DNA of 64,000 nucleotides from Daphnia carinata (taxonomy: Eukaryota > Arthropoda > Branchiopoda > Diplostraca > Daphniidae): positions 434,001-498,000 of the forward strand of contig NC_081333.1 of NCBI RefSeq assembly GCF_022539665.2. Reading direction: 5' to 3'. Shown here in pieces: positions 10,573 through 22,332 of the stretch (its first letter is position 1; every line of letters starts with the position of its first letter). Position numbers and translations under genes: made by a program. The notes below the pieces were generated by a model. It was not told the DNA's origin. It saw only the letters and a program-made list of their open reading frames with translations, and made no database searches.

Positions 10573-13500
10573 ATGACAAACAGGTGTGGTGCTGATTCCC
10601 CTTGTTTCGATGTTATTCAGCTCAGTTCACAATCTGACGGGAACAACGGAAACATTTTCTTTAGTGAACACCTTGGTGAAACATTCGCTATCAAGAAATT
10701 TGCGCTCAACTGCAATGACGTCAGCACAGGGGAGCAACATTGGGAAAAGTTAATTAAATTGCGTTATGACCATCTTGTCCAATATCACCAAAATGACATC
10801 CATCAAGACACCAGGTAACGATCTTTGTCCGTAATGTGTTAAATCGTTGTAGCTTGTTAAGAAACGACTTGGGATCTTTAAATCTAATGGCTTTTTGTAG
10901 GTACTTGGTCATGGAGTTGTGTCAGGGATCAATGCTGGACTATTGCCGTGGAAACCTGGATGAAAATGTAACATCGCTTATCAAAGGCATCGATATAATG
11001 TGGCAAATAACCTGTGGCGTAGAATTCTTGCATCGCTACCAAATTGATTGCGGAGATTTAAAGTTGGAAAATGTTTTATTTTGGAAAAGAAATCCAAAAT
11101 CCAAACGAATTATCGTTAAAATCAGTGGTTACGGGTACAAGGATTGCCCATCTCAGGTATGTAGACTTTATCAACATTCCAGCCAAAGTAGTTTTCATGT
11201 CTTTTTTCGCATTAAATTCATTTTTGATTGAAGGATAACATGAAAACCCGGCTTGGTAGTTTGTACTATGCAGCTGCCACGAAGGAAGAAACCGTTCCAA
11301 ATGAGCCTATTACGTTTGAAAGTTTAACTGAAATTGATGTTGAACATAGGGCACTCGCATTAGATTTGATTACATTTCCAACTAAGGCTGAATTGAGGGA
11401 TTTGGATGTGGCTACGTTACTGCGTCATCCAGTTTTCATTCTTTTGATTGATGAAGGTCGATCGAGGCTAATCACGGAGCTGCAAAAGAATAATGAAATG
11501 CGTCGAATATGCAAGAATAAAGACGAACTGGAAAAATGGGAACGCTCTTTGGACAAGAGCAAGATCCCCCATGAAGAATTTGATGATTTAAAAGATATTG
11601 TAATCATTCGTGATTGTAAAAGGTCAAAGGAACCGTACCAAACTATGGTCTTGTTCATTTTCAGATGCTTTCGGATAACAGTGACATCACCAAACTGGTT
11701 GGTGAGGCTTTCAAAGTTACACCAATGTTATTTTCAAAATACATCTGGCACATCGCCATTAGTTTCAGAGTAAAAAAGGACCAAAATCAGGTAAGAAGAA
11801 ATTGGCCATCCGATTTTAGTGCCGAGTTTTTCAACCATTTCAGTTTCAGAATCATTCCATTGAGATACAAGAATTCTTGGGGAAAGGACAGTACGCTAAA
11901 GTTTCAAAATGTAATTACACTGACGGTAATGGAAACACGTATCCGGCAGCATGTAAAAAATGCAGTCCTAAGCCTGACGCTATTGATGTGTTCAATCGAG
12001 AAGTCCAAACCCTTCGCCAACTGAATCATCTGTTCGTCATAAAATACCTGGATTTGGTAGAAAAACAATCCAAGAAGTATACTAGATATTAATTGCCTGT
12101 TGGTGTGATAGTTTTAACCCTTTATACTTTGCGGGACAGGTTTATCGTCATGGAGTTGTGCGAAGGGTCTTTAAAGGATTACGTTGAAGGAAAGCTGGAA
12201 CGAATACCTAAACATTCGTTGGAAGATAAAATCCTTATAAGTCAGGTGGCTCTTGGTATTGCTTACATTCATAGCAAAGATATCATTCACAAAGATTTGA
12301 AACTTGCCAATATCTTGCTCTGGTGTCACCCATCAAATTCCAGTTTGGTTTTGTCCAAAATTGCTGATTTTGGATTCGCTAAAGGGCTGAAGCCGGATCA
12401 ATCACAGTTTAGTGACACTACCCATCCTGGAACGGAAAAATACATGGCACCTGAGCTGCTCAACGCACAAGGCTCTGGATGTCCGGCATCTTTTGCTAGC
12501 GACGTTTATGCTTTTGGAATAATCATTGCACGGATAGTTAAGAAAGGTGATCATCCATTCGGTTCATGGTCCGTATGGCGAAAAGCGTCTATGGAGCACG
12601 GACTTCTTCCGCAGAATCTTCAAGACCTTAGCTGGGATTTAAAAGATTTGATTCTCAGATTAATAGACAACGATCCGGTCAAACGTCCTAAGATGGCCCT
12701 AGTATTGCGCCATCCTTATTTCGTCTTGACGAACGACAGGACCAAGAGATATTTTGTTCATCAGCTGTGGGCTGATACTGGTTTGCTTTCGCAAAGTGAA
12801 AAAATTAAGGTGCTTAAGAAAATATTCAGCAGTCAGAATTTGGAGGAATGGCACCGTGTTCTCTCTGATGAGAAGCAGTACACCACTGAAGAGATGGAAA
12901 CAATGGGCAACACCCTTCAATTCTTCAGAAAAGTAAGTGTATGATTTGTTCCTTGCGTATATCCACATCATAATTGAATCAGTTTTAATGTTTCAGCTGA
13001 AACCGGACGTTCAAACAGAAACTGTTTATCCTGAGAAAGAATACACGCAAGACATCAAAGAAGTTATTACATCCGAGTACGATGCCATTGTTAGAAGCCA
13101 AATTGATCAGGTTTACTTCATTTGCTTTGTAACTAAACGTTCTTCGGTCAGTGTTTTACGTTTCCCGCACATCCTCCAGGTAAACTCAATTCACGGTATT
13201 TCCCGCTACAGTTTGGTGAAACTGATTCAGCGCTCACCAAAACTTCTTGTGCCGTATTTATGGTCACATTTGCACGACATCATTAGCCTTACTAAACCGT
13301 CGGGGTCATCAGCAAATGAGGAGCAGAATAATCAAAGGAAGGTGAGCACAGCTGGCCGTACGCGACGTCTGTCTAGCAAAACGGAACCTGTTGCGCGAAG
13401 GAATCGCCCGGTTTGTTTGCCTTTACTATTTATTTATTTATTTTTCAAGTTTATAATTTTTTTAATTGCTGGTTATTGTTTCATTAACTATAACTATATA

Positions 13501-15584
13501 CCTGCACACAGATTGTTTCTGAAATTGAATGGAGCAGTTTGTTTTGTGAAGATGAGCTCGTTGACGGATTGTGGAATATGAAATATTTGGATCATTACAA
13601 CAATTCCACAGAAACAGATCAAGAAATCATTGGATTGGTGGCAAACTGTAACATGACAGAACGCGTGTGGTCGGCGATATTAGACCAACCTGGAAGATAT
13701 GCCCCATCCCTGCTCGGCAAGATAGTTCAAAGCACTGCTGATAACGGGCCTAAATTGACTCAAATGCTTTTGGAACGGCACGGAGATTTCAAAGAGCTAC
13801 CGTTGCTATTGCACTTGGCAGCTTGTAATGAGGGTGACCGAGCTGCTGAAATAGTACAAGTTCTTTTGAAACATGGAATAAATCCAAACGCTGTGGACAC
13901 GGTGGGATTGTATCCTATTCATTATGCAGCTGGCAATGAATCTCCTTCGGCCCCATTGATAACCAAGTTTCTTCTACAACACGGAGCAAATCAAAACGCC
14001 ACATCGACACTTAATGGTTCCACGCCAGTTCTTTTAGCTGCCTCTAATCAAGGAGATTATTCCAGCGAAATTGTCAAACACATGCTCGACCGCTGGGGCA
14101 CTCCTAATGCGAATGAGCTAGTAGAAGCTCTCAAATTAGCAGTGGTCAACAGTGGCGACTCTGCTTCGGCATTAGTGGATTTGTTGCTCGAAAGAAAAGG
14201 AAACGGAATGATACACAATAATGATGGAAAGACGCTAGCTCATATCGCGGTGTCGAACGAAGGGGTGCACGGTTCAAAAATAATGGAAGCAGTGCTTAAA
14301 AGTGGAGTAGAACCTAACAGTCGTGATAACGATCGACGTACACCCCTTCACTTGGCTGCTCTAAAACCAACCTCGAAAACATTTGCTATAGCTAAGGTCC
14401 TGCTAGAAAATGGTGGCGATCCTAATGCCATTGACGCAATTGGCAACACTCCAGTTCATTACGCAGCCGCCAACAAAGAAGAACATGCGTATGAAATGTT
14501 GAAACTTTTACTGAGCAACAGAGGAAATGACCAAATCAAAGGAAACGATGGGCTCACTCCTGTCCATCTGGCGCTGATCAACATGGGAATTTGCGGAGAC
14601 AAAATGAGGAAATTAGTTGCCGTCAATGAAGAAAGCGCTAATGTTCGCCTCAACAGCTCTGGAGAAACGTTACTTCATCGTTTTGTACATGTCAGCAATG
14701 CTCAACTTAATATTGTTCAATCGATCCTCGACCATGGTGGAAATCCTAATGTAAGAGACAAACAGGGACGCTCACCTCTTCACGTCGCGATCCTAAACCA
14801 CTCCCATACTGGGCAAACCATCTTACAGATGCTGCTTGAAAAAGGGGGTAATCCTAATCTTGCCGATAAAGAAAAAAGATTCACACCTGTACATTACGTG
14901 GCTGATAGCCCCGGAGAAAGGGCAGTTGAACTGATGACGATCCTCCTCGAAAACAAGGGAGATGCGAATACACGTGATAATGAAAAGATGACGCCAGTGC
15001 ATCTGGCCGCCAGGAATTCGGGAATTTACGGGCCCGGACTCGTGAAAATTTTACTCGATCATGGAGGAAACCCAAATGCTGTTGACATCCATCGAAGGAA
15101 CCCCCTGCATTGGGCCATAAACAATGAAAATGACGCAATTAGGGAAAAGACGATCTTGCTGCTGCTTGAGAAAGGCGGAAATCCTAATGCCGGTGACAAA
15201 GCCGGTCGCACACCGGTTTTTTATGTCGTTTGTGATAAACGTAGCAATTCGTTGAATGTATTGAAGCTTTTGGTAAAAAAAGGAGGAGACATTTTCCAGA
15301 ATGATTGTCATGACATGAATCCAATCCTCCATGCCACTCGAACAGGAAGTAAAGAATACTGTTTGCCTGAAGTAAAAAAGTACCTCACGAAATTGGTTCG
15401 CAACACGAAAAATGTTCCGGAATCTAAATGGATGGACGGCCTTGGAAATATTCTTCCTAAATATCTAAAGGTTAATTTTGTCAAGCGAGTTCCGGTTGCG
15501 GTTGCAGTTGCATTTGCTATTATTTTTATATCGTTTTTATTATTGCTTTGGTATTCTTTATTTATGTATCTATTTATTTCGTAG
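10573..15584 (+). CDS. Tandem pseudokinase-kinase (IRE1/RNase L-like) ankyrin membrane protein
   Basis: Nine coding exons: 10573-10814, 10901-11156, 11234-11599, 11665-11790, 11844-12076, 12140-12932, 12997-13110, 13180-13410, 13512-15584. All phases agree, giving 1477 residues. Residues about 30-250 form a kinase fold with AIKK (39-42) and GDLKLEN (132-138), but the DFG site reads SGYG (156-159) and no glycine loop is seen, so it is probably a pseudokinase. Residues about 336-600 are a complete kinase: GKGQYAKV (343-350), Lys368, HKD (458-460), Asn465, DFG (484-486), APE (511-513). The sequence after DFG resembles IRE1 and RNase L. Residues about 825-1420 hold roughly 14 ankyrin repeats, many ending GGNPN. 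The last 29 residues are a hydrophobic membrane helix. The start is the first ATG and is the least certain end. Substrate and partners are unknown. Confidence 0.82.
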
Positions 15585-15944
15585 TTCCTTGGGTGCTTAA
15601 TTTGGAGAATCATGCGTGAAAAACTGTGCTGGATAAATATACTGGTTATGTAACATACTCCAACATATTACAGAACTTCACAAGAAGTCGTTTGTGTAAT
15701 TTGTGTAATGGCATAAAAAGTAAACAAAAAAAAAGGTTGAAGAAACCGTACCTATTGCCAACTAATTTGCTGACAAGGAATTGTATAGAGCTCCACAGTC
15801 CTGACGTTATTCCAGTCGACAACAAGGAGGGAAGATTTGCTTCTTCAACGTCATAAAGCGCATTAGCGCGGATTCGGAGTAAACATCGGTTTGGCACTAC
15901 ATTCTGGTATTCGTTTTTAATGGCCTCGTTATTTAAAGATAGAA
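15585..15944. other. 3' flank of kinase-ankyrin gene
   Basis: No gene supported. A minus-strand open frame over 15646-15960 overlaps the start of duplicated flank B and is not similar to anything recognised. Confidence 0.35.
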
Positions 15945-18050
15945 AACTTACGATTTCCACCGCCAGGTGAATTCACGGTTGGTTGTGTTTCGTTCCTACA
16001 CCACCAGGTGAATCGTACAGTTGGCTGTGTCAAAGGTTGGTTGAGTTGTTGCGTATTGTACATTGTTTCGCTTTCTCTTTAAACGGTTTGGTTTTATTTT
16101 ATAATAATTTCTCTGATGTTGCTTGACAATTAACCCTTCGGTTGTCGTAGAAGCCAATTAGGAAACAGTTGGTGAAAAAGTAAGTGCTGGAGTTGAAATG
16201 GAATCACATGACTGAATTTCCTTCTTCCCTCGGCTCGCGCCTTTCAGCTGATTCATTATTCTTTTCTCTCACGACGGCGCCAAAGGGTTTCAACAATCTG
16301 TCTTGCGTTTTATTTCGTGAAGTGGTTGTGGGTTTCTGATGGAGCATCAATAGTCGTGCAGGTATTTGGGTGTTATCCTAGTTTCACATAATCCAAAATA
16401 TCTCCTTTTAAAACTATTAGTTTTACCTCTTTCTCTGTTTTGCTTAACTTCATCTGACTGCGCATGAGACTGAAAATGACGTAAGGAAATTCTGCTCTAG
16501 TGCAAAGCTGTGTATTTGTAGACAGAGAAGCTGGCATGGTAATTATGCTTTTAGCTGTTTAACCTATCTTAAGCTGGAGGGCTTGCTGCACCTTTTACAT
16601 GTAAAGGTGGCTTTAATTGGTCCTCTGAATAAGCGTTGTCTTAAAAAATTGCTGGCTACAAATAGCTTGCCTTTCACCTAGCTTGTAGCACAGTGTGTAA
16701 GTGTTAAAAATGCAAAATAATATTTAAAAGTATATAAGATAACAAATATATAAGAGTGTTTCACACTGAGCAAAAAACCAATTTCAATAACATTTTTTAA
16801 TAGTTTTTTTTACACATTTCAAATAAGTTGTACAAATATTATTTTTTATCACAGATTTTCAGAGATTTAAGACATTTCAAAATCGGTCATCATCCAATCA
16901 ATATTAGAATTGCAGTTTGTAGTAAAAATCAAATTTAGCATTGTATTACAAACTCGTTTTCAAGACCAGTCTTGCCAACTAGAAATATGTTTTGTAATCT
17001 CAGGAATCATAATTTTTAGTAAGAAATTATTACTTTTATTGTTTGTCATTATTTTCTTTATTTTGATAGGAGCAAAAGAAAACCCTGGAAAAATGGATCT
17101 GATTAACGCCAAAAATTCCAGAGAAAGAATAATGAACTTAAATGTCATTACTCACGTTGCCAATGGTACATCATCTCCGATTTTTAGCATAAACGATGTG
17201 GCAGTCGTTGTTAGCTATGGAGTAATTATTTAGATGTTAAAGTGGCTCATTTTGGGGGACTTTGGGCAATTTTAGAAGTACAGTTCCGACTAAGCCATTA
17301 GATGGTAATCTTATGTATGTAGTTCATAACAAAGGTTCAGTAATTAATTAAGTAATGGAAAAATCCAAACTTTTCTATAAATCGGTACATTGCTTTTTAA
17401 TGCAGGAATAGACCTAAACACAGCATAAGTGTTAGCAGTACAACTACTGTTGGCCAAAATTGATTTGGTTTGATGAGATTCCATTCTCGAGGATCTGCTA
17501 CATGTGTAAGCATAGTCTTCATTAATAATTTAGATTTTGGTTCTTAACAAAAAAAAGCAATTTTAATGAAATTTAAAATTTCTCTTTCTTCAGCAAATTT
17601 CAGTGCGGCAGATAAGACAAACTGCTCAGTTTGATGCAGGCTTTTAAACATTCTATTTGACACTTATTACCGTATTAATTTGATATGTGAAGCATTTAGT
17701 CGCGAAGAGTTGTAGTTACATTTTTTTATCATATTAAATGAATCAGTACTCTGTATATATAAATACTGTGTGTTAGGTACGGACATTTTTATATGTTTTT
17801 TTTTCTTCTCAGGAGCTGCTCGTCAAATTTTTCTACTGGGACCGTTTGCCAAAACGTGGATTAACTTGGCAATTGGCCGCACGAGTCACAACCACCAAGG
17901 TTTTGGAATCAAGGATTAAAAGACAACCTCTTCGTACGTGAGTATATGACATTCAACCTGGATTCAACCGTTGGCCAATTGATCTTTGATTGATCAGGTG
18001 ACTGGTCTTGGCTACGTGGTTCTTAAGTCACATAGGTGGAATGCAGAAAG
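15945..18050. repeat. Segmental duplication, copy B
   Basis: Matches copy A (about 8770-9610) in two blocks, 15947-16165 and 17740-18035. The spacing is longer here (about 1.6 kb between blocks instead of about 0.35 kb), so extra DNA was inserted in B or lost from A. In copy B the segment after TTCTTCTCAG at 17812 is open for about 40 codons to a donor-like GTGAGT near 17939. This looks like a relic or rapidly evolving exon. The middle part (16200-17700) has no supported gene. Confidence 0.65.
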
Positions 18051-19653
18051 ACATAATTGTAAATCTTTGATATTTGAAACGTCCTAAGGTATGTTTTCAT
18101 TCGCAATTGATCAAAGAATTTTCTTCGCATGTGCAGTTAACAGACCACAACAAAATTCGCAGTCATGAAGCCTAACCAAGGAAACTCCCGAAAGGTCTGC
18201 AAACACGCAACAGAGTAAGACGAGGCTTTGGATGTATTAATGTGCCGTTCGTCATTGATGTTTATGGAATAATCGGTATCGTGATGTCTTTGCTGCTGCT
18301 ATTTCTGGTATTTTTGCGGTTATCATGTGTATAATGAGGTCTGTACTAGCATACTGCTGCGGTGACAAAATGTGATCATGCTCAATGCGTTATGTAAATT
18401 CTGAACAAACAGCAGAAGTTTCCGTTACGCCGCCGGGAATCTCCAACGAATGCGATATGTGCAGGTCCGGAAAAACTGGAAACGGTAATTTTCGAAATTG
18501 GATTGAACGTCTCTACCATCACGGACATCCCAGCTATCAATCAGGACATTCCCGAGGTGGTATAAGCTTGTGGGGAATGTTTTTACTCTTGTTGCAGAGG
18601 CGTGCAATCACACTTTGATTGTAAATAAGTTGTTTGCTTTGCCGTCAGATTCGCCGTCTGTATCCAAAGAGTTGCTTCGTGTGCTTAACCGCTTTCTTAT
18701 TCTTTTCTCCTAGCGTTGATATTATTTTTGAATGTCAATGTTAGAAAGCCCGAAAAATGATGCCGTGTGCATGAATTGCCCTGGAGACGGTGAGTGTGAG
18801 TTGCATGAATTGCTCTTTATATGCCACTGTTTGAGTACGTAAATTGTTCGAAAGACAGTGATGCTTAAGTTAGGCGAATAATTCGTTAAATGTTGTAATT
18901 CTGCAATTCCTCGGTGTGTCGCAGAAATTCCTCGGTAGGCGTTGCTTAAGTTCTACGGTTCCTCGGAAGGTGGCGCTGCTTAAGTTCTACAGTTCTTCGG
19001 AAGGTGGCGCTGCATAAATTCAACGTTAATTGCACGAGTGATGGGAAGGTGGTGTTCATAAATAATTGCCAGAGATGTCATGGTGATTTAAACCAACATT
19101 CGGCAATTTAAACAGCCCATCGAATATTGCTTGAACTTGTTGCATAAGTTAGGTTTCTACAAGCGATCTAGTATGAAATCATTTTGAAAGTTTGGTAGCG
19201 TGAATATACACTGAAAGGAATATGGCTATAATCTCATAAGCAGGTTAGGCACTGCAATTTATTTGTGTTTTCTAATTCTTGGAAGTAAAAGGCAGGTACA
19301 TATATCAGAATACCGATGTGATTCATTATTAATACGGCTCAGTTAAACTTACGTGATAGATGCCGTAAGTAGACATGACGTGCATGGAACGGCGATTTTT
19401 CGGCAGAAATGATGATGAACAATTGACAATCTAAGCAGGAATCTTTACATTAAATTACAATATGAGCTAACAGATCAAACTGTAGTACCTCAATAAGGCG
19501 ACGGTATTAAAGTCTATGCGTGTTGATCGGCTATGGGAAAAGGTGGAGATACGGTCAAAACAGGATCCAACGACGACGAATAAACCATTGTTACATACCA
19601 CGAAAAGAAGGTAGATAACTTACCGTTAATTTTCACATGAAATATCTTCTAAC
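18051..19653. other. Spacer with possible relic exons
   Basis: No gene supported with confidence. An open stretch after a stop near 18175 runs to about 18335 and encodes a hydrophobic helix (GIIGIVMSLLLLFLVFLRL), which could be a relic membrane exon. A short Cys-containing frame lies at 18385-18618. A 34-bp tandem repeat lies at 18943-19010. Confidence 0.3.
18943..19010 (+). repeat. 34-bp tandem repeat, two full units
   Basis: Two adjacent units beginning TGCTTAAGTTCTAC and ending AAGGTGGCGC differ at two positions. Degenerate partial units precede (from about 18910) and follow (TGCATAAATTCAACG). Confidence 0.7.
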
Positions 19654-19859
19654 TATGGCAATCCGTTTTACATAAAAAAAAAAAAATTTCGCCAAAAAAA
19701 AAAAAAAATCACACTTTTTTCTTTTTTTCCGTTACGTAGCCATCTACCGCTCAGACTCGTTATTACTGGCGTAGGCAATTTCAGTCCATTGGATGCCATT
19801 CGCAGTTAGTTCAGTAGCGTGGATGGAGAATAACGCGTGGCTGGAGGAACAATTGAAAA

Positions 19860-20435
19860 ATGGATAAGATAATACAACAAAAAAATGGTAAGTATAAACA
19901 TTATTATATTGGTTTTCAATTATTAATTATTGTTTATTAGATCAAATTATGAAGCTGTAGGCCCAGTTATTGGAACAACACAAAATATTAGATAACAACA
20001 AAGCTAAGGATGGTAGGCCTAATACGTAATGATTCTATTTATTTGCTTTTATTCATTTGTGTTTTGTAGCTCAAATTTTGAGTCTACAAGCTCAGCTAGG
20101 GGAAAAGAACAAATTGGAACGGAACAGTTTCCAAACAGTGAAAGAGGTTTTTCCAAACTCATCCCTAACTGAACATGAGGATGAATTGGCATTAGGCAAA
20201 CACAGTCAGGTACCTAAACTTTTCAAATAAGAATTCAAAATAAGTATAGAATTTTAACAAACAATTATTTATTGTTTAGTTATTCAGTCTACCACCTGAC
20301 AGTGTGTTAAATTTAAATTCTGTTAGTGCTGCACTAAAAGAATTGTTAGTAATAAGTCCATGCAGCGAAGGAAGTGAACAATTGTGGGACCGTATTTGGG
20401 CTGAAAATGGGTGTGGTACAGAAACCCAGAAATAG
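19860..20435 (+). pseudogene. Left-arm copy of a spliced coiled-coil gene, broken
   Basis: Gene-like exons with good splice sites: 19860-19887 (starts MDKIIQQKN), 19941-20012, 20070-20209, and 20280 to a TAG at 20433-20435. Exon 2 carries an in-frame TAG (codon after MKL) where the right arm has CAG. Exons 2 and 3 encode short heptad-like segments (LQAQLLEQHKILD, ILSLQAQLGEKNKLE). Exon 4 encodes LWDRIWAENGCGTETQK. No known family was recognised. It is probably a host gene fragment captured by the element or the element's own accessory gene. Confidence 0.55.
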
Positions 20436-21379
20436 CATGAGTTCAACATAAAACATGAATTAGGTACTTTTCGGTTTTTTGTCTATCGAAAAAGTATTTT
20501 TAATGCTATTATTTTGCATTCACAGAATTTTAGTGGGGGATCAAGTCAAGTCTGGAAGTGTTACAGGATGGAAGAGTGAGCCTACAGTTGAAAAACACTG
20601 AAAGTGCATTACCATTAAGGTATGAGGTAAAGTAATAGAGTATGCAAATTGTCTAATGAGAAGTACCATCTTGTGTGAATGAATCCTGTGTAACAGCAAT
20701 CCTTTATAGTTCTGTCACAGCCTGAAGCCTCAAATAATTCTGCTTCTCTTGCTAAAGAACAACTTGTCCTTTACGTTCAGAATGTTGGTGAAGCTGGGTA
20801 CTTAAATGGCCCTCAAGATGTTTCATTTCGTTGGCATTGCAGCGATGAACATCATACATGGACTTTTTAGGTATGAAAGGAATTTTCTTGAAAATTTTTT
20901 GAATTTATGACAAAGCATTTCTCCTGCTTTTTGCCAACCATGTCGAATCTATAAAAAAAATTTCATCCAATAGGAAAGGATTTTCATGTACTGGGAACAC
21001 AACTATCAACAATGCAACATTCTAGGGGTGCTATTTTATCATTCAAGAGACTTATACAATGATTTTCATCTGCAATTTGTATGGCCTTTCCCAAGCTTCT
21101 GCCAGAAGTTGAATCTATAAGTCATGTAAGTCACATGAGCAACAATTGAGATGCTTAATGGTGTTGTTTTTCTTTTCTCAGCATAGGTTAATAGTAACAT
21201 TGGATCTGAAAAGATTCTTGGTTGGGGCAAGACACTGAATAAATTGTAATGATTGAATGGATGACATGACATTTCAATACTTAATTTGGATTCCCGAGAC
21301 GGTATCTTATATTTAAAAAATTGAAGTGCATATCTGGGCTCCCTTCTTTTCTGAAGCCCCGTTTCCCCTTGACTTATAA

Positions 21380-21665
21380 TAAGCCCGTAGGGGGTCATGC
21401 CCCTACTGTACGGTATATATAAAAACAACATATACCGAGGTTTGGAGGGCTCTGGCCGGAAAGGGGACGTGGGGTGCCGCTTCGTCCGATGATGTGTTCA
21501 CGGAGGGCGACGTGGCCGTCCACAAATCTGAACTAAAGGTTAATCGCTCCTGTAAAAATGTTCCAAATCTTCAGCTCTTCTTCCGGCTTCTCTTAGCCAA
21601 TCACCGGGTAATCTCCCCGGTGGGTCAACAAGGCAGTGTCTCCCCCTGCCTGGGTTGACGGCAAC
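21380..21665. other. GC-rich hairpin block, left arm
   Basis: Three self-complementary motifs lie in tandem. GTAGGGG (21387-21393) pairs with CCCCTAC (21400-21406). CACCGGG (21602-21608) pairs with CCCGGTG (21616-21622). GTCAAC plus AGGCAG (21624-21636) pair with CTGCCT plus GTTGAC (21646-21659). The block also holds a TATA-like GTATATATAAAA near 21413. The same hairpins occur inverted in the right arm (about 22730-23010). A structured RNA or a promoter region is possible; I recognise no RNA family. Confidence 0.5.
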
Positions 21666-21982
21666 TTTTGAAAGGGCTATTGTGCCTTTTTAAAGTTGCA
21701 AAAATAATTGTGATATGCAGAGAATTGTCAATAAAATTTTTTTATAAAATATTTTTTCTAAAATTTGTTTCATTCATTGTCTGTGTTCGCTGTGTTCATT
21801 CATTACATTTATCAACTTTGTTTTTTTTTCAATTTTATGTCTTGTTATCTCATTTTTATCACCTTTTTTTATTTAGTTGCTCATTCACGTTTATTATTTA
21901 TACTTTGTTGGTAAGCATTGGGACACGTTCAATGGTAGGCATTGTTTCCACTGGTTTATCGTTCATCTGTAATCATTCAATT

Positions 21983-22051
21983 ATTATCCAGGAATCGAAC
22001 ACTGAATGTTCGGCATACCGCGCCGATGCTATACCAATGAGCCATGAATCA
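21983..22051 (-). pseudogene. tRNA-like sequence 1 (degenerate)
   Basis: On the minus strand a box-B-like GTTCGATTCC (plus 21991-22000) and a perfect 5-bp anticodon stem (TCGGC/GCCGA, plus 22010-22026) follow a box-A-like TGGCTCATTGG. The T stem and acceptor stem do not pair, so it is a tRNA pseudogene or tRNA-derived repeat. Confidence 0.55.
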
Positions 22052-22164
22052 TATGAATGTTATGTTAGCTTTTTCTAGTCACTTGCGGACTTGCATTTAC
22101 ACTTTGAATAAAACTGAAATGCAATACTGCAATACTCTTTTCTACATTTAGATAGAGATCTTAA

Positions 22165-22236
22165 TACATCCACTAAGGATTGAACCAAGGGTAACAGTTA
22201 CCGCAGCTAAATGCTCTACCACAAAGCTATGGATCT
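22165..22236 (-). pseudogene. tRNA-like sequence 2, good acceptor stem
   Basis: The 72-nt minus-strand sequence has a 7-bp acceptor (AGATCCA with TGGATGT, six of seven paired), a D arm GCTT-TGTGGTA-GAGC, and box B GGTTCAATCC. The anticodon arm pairs poorly, so a functional tRNA is doubtful. It is the best preserved of the three by its acceptor stem. Confidence 0.55.
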
Positions 22237-22332
22237 CATGAAGGCAATAGAAAGATAAACATTTAGTTGTGAAAGACTGCATTAACATCCTAGACGATAA
22301 TATATGATATGCGATAATAAAAAATTAATATA

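Noticed and set aside
16910-17233. 107-codon plus-strand frame with a hydrophobic segment
   Set aside because: AT-driven composition, no family signature, lies inside duplicated non-coding flank.
21380-21665. Idea that the hairpin block is a spliceosomal snRNA or 7SK
   Set aside because: No Sm site in a proper context and no match to remembered U1, U2, U4, U5, U6 or 7SK sequences.
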